This document shows positions 7,284-15,900 of a stretch of DNA of 23,043 nucleotides, one piece after another. The stretch comes from an uncultured Bacilli bacterium (lineage in GTDB: Bacteria; Bacillota_I; Bacilli_A; RF39; UBA660), in NCBI GenBank assembly GCA_910587325.1, contig CAJUKB010000024.1:1-23043 (forward strand). The letters are read 5' to 3'. The first letter of the stretch is position 1; the number at the start of each line of letters is the position of its first letter. The notes beneath the pieces are model-generated. The model ran no database searches and was not told where the DNA came from. It worked only from the letters and a program-made list of their open reading frames with translations. Both the position numbers and the translations under genes were made by a program.

Positions 7284-7596
7284 CCTCTAAATAACCATTT
7301 ACATTTTCACCTAATAGTAAAATAGCATCTAAATAGTCATAGTATATTTTAAAATTGCTTTTCTTTAAAAAATAATATAAACAAGGCAAATAACTAGGGT
7401 AGCGGTAATATAAATAATCTTTTAAACAGCAATATAAACCTAAAATTTCATTTTCACTAACACTATAAATAGTCTTTACTTCTTCAATATCAATATCAAC
7501 TTTTTTTACAAAGTTATCTATAACCTTTTTTAAACGAATATTGTTTTTAATCGTGTATTGTTCTTCATATTCAAAAAATATACTTTCATAATCCAT
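7240..7596 (-). CDS. Small unknown protein, first gene of the tatD unit
   Basis: A 118-residue acidic/aromatic protein with no family I recognise. It is rich in Tyr, Leu and Glu with a predominantly helical look (YEEQYTIKNNIRLKKVIDNF, LYCCLKDYLYYRYPSYL, YDYLDAILLLGENV); no membrane segment or known motif. I start it at the ATG at 7596 behind AAAAGGGAG, not at the earlier ATG at 7629, because the earlier one lies inside the predicted -10 region and has no ribosome site. It overlaps the next unknown gene by 44 bases, implying coupled translation and a shared role. The pair interrupts the metS-tatD order known in Bacillus. Confidence 0.6.
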   Translation of the reverse strand: MDYESIFFEYEEQYTIKNNIRLKKVIDNFVKKVDIDIEEVKTIYSVSENEILGLYCCLKDYLYYRYPSYLPCLYYFLKKSNFKIYYDYLDAILLLGENVNGYLEDDLKKFVLHSSFYR

Positions 7597-7620
7597 AAAA
7601 AAACTCCCTTTTTTATATCT

Positions 7621-7626
7621 ATTATA
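7621..7626 (-). promoter_or_regulatory. TATAAT -10 element before the unknown-unknown-tatD unit
   Basis: Perfect TATAAT on the minus strand, about seven bases before a predicted start near 7614, and 25 bases before the ATG at 7596. The -35 at 17 bases is poor (CTTTAT). It follows directly after the metS terminator, where a new unit would be expected to start. Confidence 0.45.
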
Positions 7627-7648
7627 CATAAATACTTATAAAAATAAA

Positions 7649-7669
7649 GAAAAAAGCAAATTACTTGCT
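7649..7669 (-). terminator. Rho-independent terminator after metS
   Basis: Minus strand AGCAA, loop GTAAT, TTGCT followed by a T-rich run (TTTTTTC then more T). It begins two bases after the metS stop. The stem is short (five pairs), so efficiency is uncertain, but its position at the end of the T-box unit and before a new -10 supports it. Confidence 0.55.
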
Positions 7670-7670
7670 C

Positions 7671-9194
7671 TTAATCATTATTTACATCTATTCTTTGAAA
7701 TAAAATTTCTGCTTCATTTAAATTATAATTATTTGTTTCATTAAATTGGAATGACTTATCACTTGTATTGATTTGACTTAAAATTTTATCACTTGTTTCA
7801 GGTAGGAAAGGTTTTATAAATATCGCACATACTCGAATGGCTTCAATTAAATTATAAAGGACAGTCTCTAATCTATCTTTCTTACTTTCTTCTTTTGCAA
7901 GTGCCCAAGGAGTAGTTTCATCGATATATTTATTACTACGACGTAATACTTCAAATATCTCATCAATAGCAGAACCAATCTCCAATTTATTCATTCTACT
8001 TTCCACGTTCTCTTCTAAAGTATTTATCATAGATATTAAATCCATATCTACGTCTTCTACTACTTTTTTATTTTCTAAGTGACTATCAAAATATTTTTTA
8101 GCCATTGAAATCGTACGATTGACTAAGTTACCTAAAATATTGACCAAATCTCCATTAATTCTTTCGATTAATAAATCTCTTGTAAATACTCCATCGGAAG
8201 CAAAAGGAATTTCATGTAAAACATAATAACGGACAGTATCAACACCAAACTCATGTACCAAGTCATCGGCATAAATCACATTACCGCGGCTTTTACTCAT
8301 TTTTCCATCACTCATAATAAGCCAAGGATGCCCAAATACTTGTTTTGGTAAAGGTAAATCCAAACTCATTAAGAAACATGGCCAATAAATCGTATGAAAA
8401 CGAATAATATCTTTTCCAATTAAATGTAAATCTGCCGGCCACCATTTATTAAATTCTTCACTAGAAACATCAGGATCATAGCCAATATTCGTAATATAGT
8501 TTGTAAGTGCATCTAACCAAACATAAACAACGTGTTTTGCATCAAAATCAACTGGAATACCCCAATCAAATGAAGTACGAGATACACACAAATCTTGTAA
8601 TCCCGGTTTTAAGAAATTATTAATCATTTCATTCTTACGAGATTCAGGCTGTATAAACTCAGGATGAGTCTCAATATACTCGATTAATCTATCTTGGTAT
8701 TTACTTAATTTAAAGAAATAAGCCGCTTCACTTTTTAATTCAACATCTCTGCCACAATCCGGACATTTTCCGTTCACAAGTTGACTTTCCGTCCAAAAAG
8801 ATTCACAAGGCGTACAATAAAGTCCTTTATATTCTCCTAAATAAATATCTCCTTGGTCATACATTTTTTTAAATATCTTTTGTACGAGTTTTTCATGATG
8901 TTCATCTGTTGTACGAACAAATTTATCATAACTCGTATTCATAATATCCCAAATACTTTTTATTTCACCTGCGACATTATCGACAAACTCTTTTGGTGTA
9001 ATACCTGCCTCACGTGCTTTTAATTCGATTTTCTCCCCATGTTCATCTGTACCTGTTTGAAAATAAACATCGTATCCTTTTAATCTTTTATAACGAGCAA
9101 TACTATCCGCAAGAACAATCTCATACGTATTTCCAATATGAGGCTTTCCTGAAGTATAAGCAATCGCCGTTGATATATAATATTTTTCTTTCAT
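7671..9194 (-). CDS. metG: Methionyl-tRNA synthetase without C-terminal tRNA-binding domain
   Basis: A 507-residue class I synthetase (metG/metS) that charges tRNA-Met, cytosolic. The catalytic HIGN (19-22) and KMSKS (298-302) signatures are present, as is the knuckle in the connective peptide with C127, C130, C144 and C147 (CTPC...CPDC). The anticodon-binding helices follow (WALAKEE near residue 420). The protein ends after this domain, so the EMAP/Trbp111-like C-terminal tRNA-binding domain of the roughly 660-residue Bacillus enzyme is absent; short forms of this kind are known in other bacteria. ATG with AGAGGA upstream. It is the last gene of a unit that begins with a T-box leader whose specifier and discriminator match tRNA-Met, which explains its regulation. 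A terminator follows. Confidence 0.97.
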   Translation of the reverse strand: MKEKYYISTAIAYTSGKPHIGNTYEIVLADSIARYKRLKGYDVYFQTGTDEHGEKIELKAREAGITPKEFVDNVAGEIKSIWDIMNTSYDKFVRTTDEHHEKLVQKIFKKMYDQGDIYLGEYKGLYCTPCESFWTESQLVNGKCPDCGRDVELKSEAAYFFKLSKYQDRLIEYIETHPEFIQPESRKNEMINNFLKPGLQDLCVSRTSFDWGIPVDFDAKHVVYVWLDALTNYITNIGYDPDVSSEEFNKWWPADLHLIGKDIIRFHTIYWPCFLMSLDLPLPKQVFGHPWLIMSDGKMSKSRGNVIYADDLVHEFGVDTVRYYVLHEIPFASDGVFTRDLLIERINGDLVNILGNLVNRTISMAKKYFDSHLENKKVVEDVDMDLISMINTLEENVESRMNKLEIGSAIDEIFEVLRRSNKYIDETTPWALAKEESKKDRLETVLYNLIEAIRVCAIFIKPFLPETSDKILSQINTSDKSFQFNETNNYNLNEAEILFQRIDVNND

Positions 9195-9212
9195 ACTATT
9201 CCTCTTTTCTTT

Positions 9213-9947
9213 TTAATATCCACCTGAAATAACCATAATTTCATTAGTTATATATGTATTTTCTTCACTGCCTAAAAAATATACAAAATTTGCAATTTCT
9301 TCGGGTTCTGCAAATCGCTTCAAATATATTTTTGATGCCTCTTCTTCCAATTCTTCTTTAGGTAAAGAAACATTCATTTCCGTATTTATCCAATGAGGCG
9401 CTATAGCATTCACTAAAATATTTGGAGCATATTCTAATGCAAAGTTTTTTGTTAAAGAATTTATCGCCGCTTTAGAAGCATCATAATCAATACTTGTTGG
9501 AATATTGTAATTAATACCATTTGTACTCGATATATTAATAATTCTCGTCGTAAAATCTTGGCTCTTCATGAAATTACCAAAATACTTACACATTAGATAA
9601 GTACCAATTACATTATTATGCATTGTTTCCTCAAACACCCTAGTTGGCCTTTCTTCTATTTCCATATCATAAACAATCCCCGCATTATTAACGAGTACAT
9701 CCAATCTTCCAAATTTATTTTGCACTTCATCAAGCATTCTTTTTACATCCTCTTCGTTTGCAATATCTCCCATACAAACAAGACACTCTATAGAATATTT
9801 TTCTTCTAACTCTTTAGAAATAACATGCATTTCCTCTTCATGACTTCTACCATTTAATACAACGCAGTACCCCCCCCTAGCAAATTTTTTAGCACAAGCA
9901 AGACCTAAACCTCGACGAGCACCTGTTACCATAACAACTTTATTCAT
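9213..9947 (-). CDS. Short-chain dehydrogenase/reductase, FabG-like
   Basis: A 244-residue classical SDR, NAD(P)H-dependent, cytosolic. The cofactor motif TGARRGLG is at residues 9-16, NNAG at 87-90, catalytic Ser141 in NISST, and Tyr155/Lys159 in YDASK. The C-terminus (ITNEIMVISGGY) matches FabG-type reductases, so the substrate could be a 3-oxoacyl or simple carbonyl compound; no acyl-carrier context is visible, so it should not be called fabG. Two basic residues after TGA suggest NADPH preference. The start is the ATG at 9947; a GTG at 9959 is in frame but lies on the ribosome site GAGGAGTG at the end of the Nudix-like gene. The gene contains a run of eight G (on + strand C at 9870-9877) at residues 24-26, extraordinary for this base composition and a possible slippage site. 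metS follows 18 bases later. Confidence 0.88.
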   Translation of the reverse strand: MNKVVMVTGARRGLGLACAKKFARGGYCVVLNGRSHEEEMHVISKELEEKYSIECLVCMGDIANEEDVKRMLDEVQNKFGRLDVLVNNAGIVYDMEIEERPTRVFEETMHNNVIGTYLMCKYFGNFMKSQDFTTRIINISSTNGINYNIPTSIDYDASKAAINSLTKNFALEYAPNILVNAIAPHWINTEMNVSLPKEELEEEASKIYLKRFAEPEEIANFVYFLGSEENTYITNEIMVISGGY

Positions 9948-9955
9948 TACTTTAA

Positions 9956-10390
9956 TCACTCCTCTTCATTATAAATTCTATTATTTAAATAATTATCTAT
10001 TATTTTCCTAGATGGCTCACATACATTTATTGGTAACTTATCCAAATCAAAGAAACCATAATCTACATGTTCTTCTGTATTTCCTAAATCAATATCACCA
10101 TTATACATCCGTGCTAATACTCCCAATGTAACAAAGTGAGCATATTCATTTATATCATTTGCAACAGAAATTAATTCTAAATTCGAAATGTCTAAATTTA
10201 CTTCTTGTTTCGTTTTTCTAACTGCTGCTTCAAAGATAGTTTCACCTTGTTTTACTTTTCCCGCTGGCAATGTCCAAGTACCTTCCAAACGCATATCACT
10301 TAATGCTTTATTAGGGTCTTCATTTCTTAAAATCATAAGTACTTGCTTTTTATCATTTAATAACAATATTCCAATTCCAACACCAAGCAT
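9956..10390 (-). CDS. Nudix-fold protein with a degenerate Nudix box
   Basis: A 144-residue protein with the Nudix fold: N-terminal strands GVGIGILLLNDKKQVLMILR, then GTWTLPAGKVKQGE. The Nudix box G-x5-E-x7-R-E-U-x-E-E-x-G-U is altered: G44 and E50 are present, but the helix reads R58-K59-T60-K61-Q62-E63-V64-N65-L66, so RE is RK, EE is QE and G is N. One of the usual metal-binding glutamates remains (E63). The enzyme may have weak or altered nucleotide-diphosphate hydrolysis, or may be a binding domain. GGAG lies eight bases before the ATG. The stop overlaps the ribosome site of the SDR gene (coupled translation), and the BRO-like gene lies 26 bases upstream; all belong to the T-box unit. Substrate unknown. 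Confidence 0.82.
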   Translation of the reverse strand: MLGVGIGILLLNDKKQVLMILRNEDPNKALSDMRLEGTWTLPAGKVKQGETIFEAAVRKTKQEVNLDISNLELISVANDINEYAHFVTLGVLARMYNGDIDLGNTEEHVDYGFFDLDKLPINVCEPSRKIIDNYLNNRIYNEEE

Positions 10391-10416
10391 AACATCAACT
10401 CCAATTTTAACATTAT

Positions 10417-11295
10417 TTATTCTCTATAATTTTCAATTTCTATATTACTTTTATTATCTATTTCACGTTTACTTGTAAAATCTAAAGCATTCTCCGCTGT
10501 TACAACTTTTTTACCTATTTTCTTTTCAATATTTCTTCTTGTTACGGAAGCAATTTCACCACCATCTTGAGCATCTATTCTTAACTCTGCCATTCCTTGA
10601 GAATCATTTGATTTATGTAATTCAGTAGTAGTTACTTCTGCCAAAGTCATTAGCGCAAGTTCCATAGCAGACATATTATCTCTTAAATTTTGTTTGTCAT
10701 TTAATCCCTTAATATCTTTATGTTGACTAGTTGTAATTCCAAAAGTCCCTTTGCTAATATCATTAGTCAAAATTGCAAAATCTTTAGAATTAACTATACC
10801 TCTCTTTTTCCATTCATCTGTTAATTCAGTTCTTGCAGGTATTCCATTTATCCTAGCATTAGTCCATTCTTCTGTATAACCCTTTCTTAAATATGTTTGG
10901 CGTGCTCTTTCAATTGCTATTGAAGGATCAACAACTTCTTGTATACGTTCTTCAGCTAAACGAGCAAACCACAATTTAAAAGGTTCTGCATTAGGACTAG
11001 GAACACTTTGAATAATTCTAAATATTGTCTCTCTATTTCCACAATCTGTTTCTCTTAGTTTGCCATCTTGTGCAACTAATTTCAATTGTCGACAATTTGT
11101 CGACACTTCAAAATACTCCTCTTCGGACATTCTATTTTTTAAACGATACCAATAATCTCTAGGATTTTCACTTTCTGTTAAAATTGCAACTACATCAATA
11201 ATAGAATAATACCATTCTCCTTCATGTTCTTTTCTCCTTATTTTACTATTTTCAAACAGAACTAATTCTTTATTTTCTTGTAATTCCATATTCAT
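10417..11295 (-). CDS. BRO/phage-antirepressor-family protein
   Basis: A 292-residue protein of the Bro-N/phage-antirepressor-like group (related in layout to DinD). Residues 10-130 form the Bro-N domain: LFENSKIRRKEHEGEWYYSI, then DVVAILTES, DYWYRLKNR, the family-typical STNCRQLKLVA and SVPSPNAEPFKLWFA. The C-terminal half contains ARTELTDEWKKRG, FAILTNDISKGTFG and the end motif AELRIDAQDGGEIA, as in many chromosomal copies in Bacteroidetes and Firmicutes. Bro-N domains bind DNA; the biochemical role of this long form is not known. ATG with AAAGGAT at eight bases. It is the first gene behind a methionine T-box leader, with no phage genes around it, so it looks captured into the metS transcription unit. 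It contains two close TTGTCGACA copies in the coding sequence. Confidence 0.85.
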   Translation of the reverse strand: MNMELQENKELVLFENSKIRRKEHEGEWYYSIIDVVAILTESENPRDYWYRLKNRMSEEEYFEVSTNCRQLKLVAQDGKLRETDCGNRETIFRIIQSVPSPNAEPFKLWFARLAEERIQEVVDPSIAIERARQTYLRKGYTEEWTNARINGIPARTELTDEWKKRGIVNSKDFAILTNDISKGTFGITTSQHKDIKGLNDKQNLRDNMSAMELALMTLAEVTTTELHKSNDSQGMAELRIDAQDGGEIASVTRRNIEKKIGKKVVTAENALDFTSKREIDNKSNIEIENYRE

Positions 11296-11313
11296 ATTTA
11301 TTTATCCTTTCCT

Positions 11314-11521
11314 AAAAAACAAAAAAATCATAAATTAAGGGCGAAACAATATCCGCGGTACCACCTTAATTCATGATTTTAATCATGCACTTTTCTTCAT
11401 AACGTGAAGTATCCGATTTAACTCCAGAACCATGTTCATACTCATCTTTATATTTACTTTCACCAAACGTAAACTCTCTTCTCATAAAGAAAAAGCACTA
11501 CTCTTTCCTTCTTCATTAATT
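11314..11521 (-). promoter_or_regulatory. T-box leader, probably tRNA-Met responsive
   Basis: Minus strand leader between the spoVT end and the BRO-like gene. It carries GAAAGAGTAGT (AGUA-type motif at the base of stem I), GGTG in a terminal loop (GNUG motif) flanked by GTTTAC/GTAAAT, then a specifier region GAGTATGAACATGG. After a linker comes the T-box sequence AAGGTGGTACCGCGG, exactly AAnnTGGnACCGCG, and a terminator. The base after TGG is T, which pairs with discriminator A73, as in tRNA-Met; tRNA-His (C73) would need G. ATG occurs twice in the specifier region, and metS lies in the unit, so Met is the best reading. Uncharged tRNA should favour the antiterminator and allow transcription. 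The exact specifier register is not certain. Confidence 0.9.
11319..11378 (-). terminator. T-box intrinsic terminator
   Basis: Minus strand AATCATGAATTAAGG (11364-11378) pairs with CCTTAATTTATGATT (11326-11340), 15 pairs with one G-U, followed by seven T and another T run. The left arm overlaps the T-box bulge sequence, giving the mutually exclusive antiterminator expected of this class. Confidence 0.88.
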
Positions 11522-11527
11522 ATCTGT

Positions 11528-11556
11528 ATATTAACACAAAATTTTTACCACATCAA
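11528..11556 (-). promoter_or_regulatory. Sigma-A promoter of the T-box unit
   Basis: Minus strand TTGATG (11551-11556), 17-base spacer, TAATAT (11528-11533) with TG one base upstream of the -10. The -35 overlaps the spoVT stop codon. Predicted start near 11521 gives a leader of about 225 bases to the BRO-like ATG. Confidence 0.65.
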
Positions 11557-12074
11557 GAAATATCAACCTTATTTACGATAAGATTTGCTACAAATTTAAG
11601 TAAAGTTAGATTCTCTTCTTTAATAGATTTTTCATTAAATATTATAAGTAATCCTAAACAATCCGTAGAAGATATAATAGGTTGAATTAAATAGTATCCA
11701 CTTTTTTCTTCTCCATTTAATTTATATGTTTGTAATTCATTTTTTACAACACTTTCCCGATTATGAATAAATCCAATAAATTTCATATCTAAATCTGTAC
11801 CTTCATACGCCTGAAATTTATTTGAATACACAATCTTATCACGGTCTGTAATAATTAAATTCATTTCATACACTTGCGTTACTAAATTACCAATGTTATG
11901 AATTGTTTCTTTATAATCCTTAATTTTCGAATATTTCTTTAAAATTACTTTGTCCTCTTCTACAAAAATTTCTAAATTCTCTCCTTCTCGAATACCTAAA
12001 TTACGTCGTATTTCCTTTGGTAAAACAATTCTTCCTAACTCATCAATTCTACGAATTACACCTGTTGACTTCAA
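11553..12074 (-). CDS. spoVT: SpoVT, AbrB-type stage V sporulation regulator
   Basis: A 173-residue transcription factor. The N-terminal AbrB swapped-hairpin domain reads STGVIRRIDELGRIVLPKEI, then RRNLGIREGENLEIFV and VILKKYS; the C-terminal part (about residues 60-173) fits the GAF-like domain of SpoVT. In Bacillus SpoVT tunes sigma-G gene expression in the forespore. The conserved family N-terminus (MKATGIVRRID) aligns with a TTG start at 12074; the GTG at 12083 is only two bases from AAGGAG and adds three extra residues. The AAGGAG-to-TTG spacing (11) is long, so the start is probable and not certain. It follows mfd in order, as in B. subtilis, with a dead gene inserted between, and has a good sigma-G-like promoter. 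Confidence 0.9.
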   Translation of the reverse strand: MKSTGVIRRIDELGRIVLPKEIRRNLGIREGENLEIFVEEDKVILKKYSKIKDYKETIHNIGNLVTQVYEMNLIITDRDKIVYSNKFQAYEGTDLDMKFIGFIHNRESVVKNELQTYKLNGEEKSGYYLIQPIISSTDCLGLLIIFNEKSIKEENLTLLKFVANLIVNKVDIS

Positions 12075-12099
12075 AAGTATCACAACTCCTTACGTATAT

Positions 12100-12129
12100 T
12101 AGTGTGAGTTATTGAAAGAAATTTATACA
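12100..12129 (-). promoter_or_regulatory. Sigma-G/F-like promoter of spoVT
   Basis: Minus strand TGTATA (12124-12129), 17-base spacer, CACACTA (12100-12106), compared with forespore consensus TGAATA and CATACTA (5/6 and 6/7). Predicted start near 12093, just before AAGGAG. spoVT is sigma-G dependent in Bacillus, so match and context agree. Confidence 0.55.
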
Positions 12130-12203
12130 AAAGAAAGAAAAAAAGATGCAGAAAAAAGGAAATTCCAAATTTGCGGTGTATATAAGAATAGAGAGGAGTT
12201 TTT

Positions 12204-12985
12204 ATGAACTACTATACGGAAATAGAAACTTACATTAAGAAAAACGAAGTAAGTAAAAAAGCAAGAGTATTAGAGGAAAACCAAAGTACTTTAGAAAATT
12301 ATGGGAATATCGAAAGATTACTTGTAGAAGCGCAAGGTGGAGAAAAAAGATCCAATTCTTGCGACAGTGTCGCAATTATCTTGGTCTCATGTAGTTGAGT
12401 TACTTCCAATTAAAGAAGAAAATAAGAGAAACTATTATATCAATTTATGCATAACTAGAAAATTATCTGTAAGAGAACTAAAGGATGAAATTAAAAATAA
12501 TGCTTATGAAAGATTAATAAATAAACCCAACAAAATTGAAATCATACTTCCACAAAAATCAGTATCATTCTTAGAACAAATGAAGAATCCTATTCTTATT
12601 GAAATTGATAAGGTAAAAAATATAAAAAATGAGCATGATTTAGAAACTACCATTCTTGCAAAACTTCAACATTTCTTTAATCAACTTGGAGAGGGTTTTG
12701 CTAATTACAACAACAAGAATTATTACATTGATATTCTTTTATTTAATATAGAACTAAACTGCTATGTAATTGTTGAATTAAAACTACGTGAATTAAAGAA
12801 AAGAAGACAAAGCACAAATAGAATTTTATATGCAAATAGTTAACAAACAAATCAAAAAAACATTTCACAACAAAACAATTGGGATTATTATTTCTAAAAA
12901 GTAAGATAAACTTATTGCAAACTTTGTAAGTAGTGAAGACGTTATTCCTTTAGCTTACGAAATAAAAAAAGAAGATATATTTTAA
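12204..12985 (+). pseudogene. Decayed YhcG-type DUF1016/PDDEXK nuclease gene
   Basis: Pieces in three frames join into the C-terminal and part of the N-terminal domain of a YhcG-family protein. Frame one (ATG 12204, GAGGAG upstream) gives the DUF1016 N-terminal helix to EAQGG at about 12336. After a deletion of perhaps 30-40 codons and a frame change, frame two gives LSWSHVVELLPIKEENKR, then YIDILLFNIELNCYVIVELKLRELKK, the PDDEXK core (D...ExK). A further shift at about 12800 leads to IEFYMQIVNKQIKKTFHNK, an in-frame TAA at 12902-12904, and SSEDVIPLAYEIKKEDIF before the stop at 12983. Intact members run to about 340 residues. The catalytic residues survive but the product cannot be whole. It interrupts mfd-spoVT, faces mfd, and their stop codons overlap. 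YhcG-type genes often travel with restriction or defence loci; none remains here. Confidence 0.9.
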
Positions 12986-15900
12986 TCCTCTTCTACATCC
13001 CTTACAATTAATTCTAACAAAGAAACTAATGAATACAAGAAATGTTTCTCTCCTCGTTTTATCAATAGGTTAATTACGATTTTTTTATTTAAATATTTAA
13101 ACGAAAAATTTGGATTTATATTATAAGCCTCAAAAAATAACTTATCCCCTTTTACTTTAGAGGAGTATTCTTCTGGTATTTCCACTTCTACCATACGTTC
13201 CGTTTGTTTCACGTGTAAAATATTTAATTTTTTAGCAAGTTTTTCAAACCACTCTTCATACATATAAACTTCAATTTCTTCGGTGATTTTTCCAAATCGG
13301 TCTTCCAATATTTTTCTTACACGTTTTAAAGAGATCTCGTCCTCTACTTCATTAATCATTTGGTGAATTTCAATTTTGATATCTTCATCACGAACATATG
13401 CATCACTAATATGTGTACTTACATTTATTAATGATTTTGTATCGGTATCTTCTTCCACTTCTTCCCCGTTTAGTCGTTTAATTTCTTCTTCCACCATTTT
13501 CGTATATAAAGAAATACCAACGGAATCAATAAATCCTGCTTGTTCACTACCTAAAATATCTCCTGCTCCACGAAGCGATAAATCTCGCATGGCAATACGA
13601 TAGCCACTTCCAAGTTCTGTAAAATCTTTTATCGCTTGTAAACGCTTGACAGCAATATCATTTAGTACTTTTTTATTATCATATAATAGATATGCATAAG
13701 CAATTTTGTCACTACGACCTACACGTCCGCGGATTTGATACAATTGGCTTAAACCAAAATGGTCAGCATCATAAATAATTAAAGTATTGGCATTCGGAAT
13801 ATCAATACCCGTTTCAATAATCGTTGTACAAACCAAAATATCAAATTCATAATTTACAAAAGATTCCATAATATCATCTAACTCTTTTTTAGTCATTTGC
13901 CCATGTGCAAAATGAATCCTAGCTTCCGGTATTAATCTTCTTAATTTATCACAAAAGTCACTTATAGAAGCCACTTTATTATATAAGATAAAGATTTGTC
14001 CCTTTCTTGTTAATTCTTTATAAATAGCGTCTTTTACAATCAGTTCATTTTCTGCTATCACATACGTTTGAACAGGATAACGATTTACCGGTGCTGTATC
14101 AATTATAGATAAATCTCTTAAACCACTCATAGCCATTTTCATCGTTCTAGGAATTGGTGTTGCAGAAAGGGTTAAAATATTTATGTCATTTTTGAGTGTT
14201 TTAATTTTTTCTTTATGCGTAACACCAAAACGCTGTTCTTCATCCACAACAAGCAATCCCAAATTTTTACATTTCACATCTTCACTTAATAAACGATGGG
14301 TTCCAAATAAAATATCAATTTTACCATTACCTAAATCTTCTAAAATTCTCTTTGTTTCTTTACTAGAAGTAAAACGATTTAATAAAGCGATTTCAATTGG
14401 ATAACTAGAAAAACGCTTTAAAGCAGAAGCATATTGTTGTTTAGATAAAATCGTTGTAGGGCATAAATACAACACTTGTTTATTATTTAAAATGGTCTTA
14501 AACATAGCACGAAAAGCAACCTCTGTTTTTCCAAAACCAACATCTCCACACAAAAGTCTATCCATAGGTACAGGACTTCTTAAATCATTTTGGACATCTT
14601 CTATAGCTTTTAATTGGTCCTTTGTTTCTTCATAAGGAAACTCCATTGCAAATAAATCTTCCATAGGATAATCTACATAAGAAATTCCTTTTGTATTACT
14701 ACGAAGGGCATACAAACGCATTAACTCTTCCGAAATATCTTTAATTTTCTTTTGTACCTGTCTTTTCTTAAGCTCCCAAGATGTACTATTTAATTTATTA
14801 ATTTTTGGTTTTGTTCCATCTTTATCCGTATACTTAAAAATCGTTGTAATTTTTTCTACTGGTATATAAACTTTATCATTACCCAAATAATTAATTTGAA
14901 TAAAATCTTTTTGCAAGCCCATTTGTGTTAATGTCACAACTCCATTATAAATTCCAATCCCATGACTTCTATGCACCACATAATCTCCAAGTTCTAAATT
15001 ATTTAATGAATTTACTTTTTTTCCAATTTTTAAAGTATTTTTATACTTAATATCTGCTGCATTTACTTGTTCAATATCATACTCAGAAATAACAACATAA
15101 TTATCTATTATAAATCCATGATTTATTTTCTTTTGGAGAACATTAATTTGATTTTCTACTACCTCTTCTTTTTTCAAAATATGTACTACAGCAAATAACT
15201 CTTTAATTTGTTTAATTTGATTCTCTTTAGATAAACAAAATACAATCGTTTTTTTACTTTTTAACCACAAATGCACCTTATCTTTCAAAATCTCAAAATT
15301 GGCTCTAAAATTTTCTATTTCTAAAGATTGAAAAGAATATGTTTTTAATTTACTAGTATTTATATTAGCAATAGTATCAATATAAATTTCCTTTGTAATA
15401 CTAAAATCTTCCATTTTATACATATATTCAGTTTCTAGTGGAATTTCTTTACTCTTTTTATATTCTAAAATATCTTCTAATAACTTTTTATAAGCTACTT
15501 CTATTTGTTCATAATCATAATAAGTTACAATTGGATGTTCTAAATAATCCAAAATTGAACTATGCCCATCTGTGGTAATCTCATCATAAGGACTAATCCC
15601 AACCTCTTCTATAGAATTTAAAGACAATTGCGTATCTTCATCAAAATAACGAATAGATTCAATTGTATCTCCAAAGAATTCAATGCGAATTGGATGTTCT
15701 AAAAACGTAGAAAAAATATCCAAGATAAAACCTCTAACAGCATAGGTTCCCGTTGCTGTAACTAAAGAATCCTTTTTATAACCATATTCTTCTAAACGTT
15801 CTATAATCTCTTCTCTTTTAATTTCTTCATTTATTTTTAACTTTAATTCCTTTTCTTTTCCTTTTTTTAAAGGAGGCAAAAATTTTAAATACCCTGTTAA

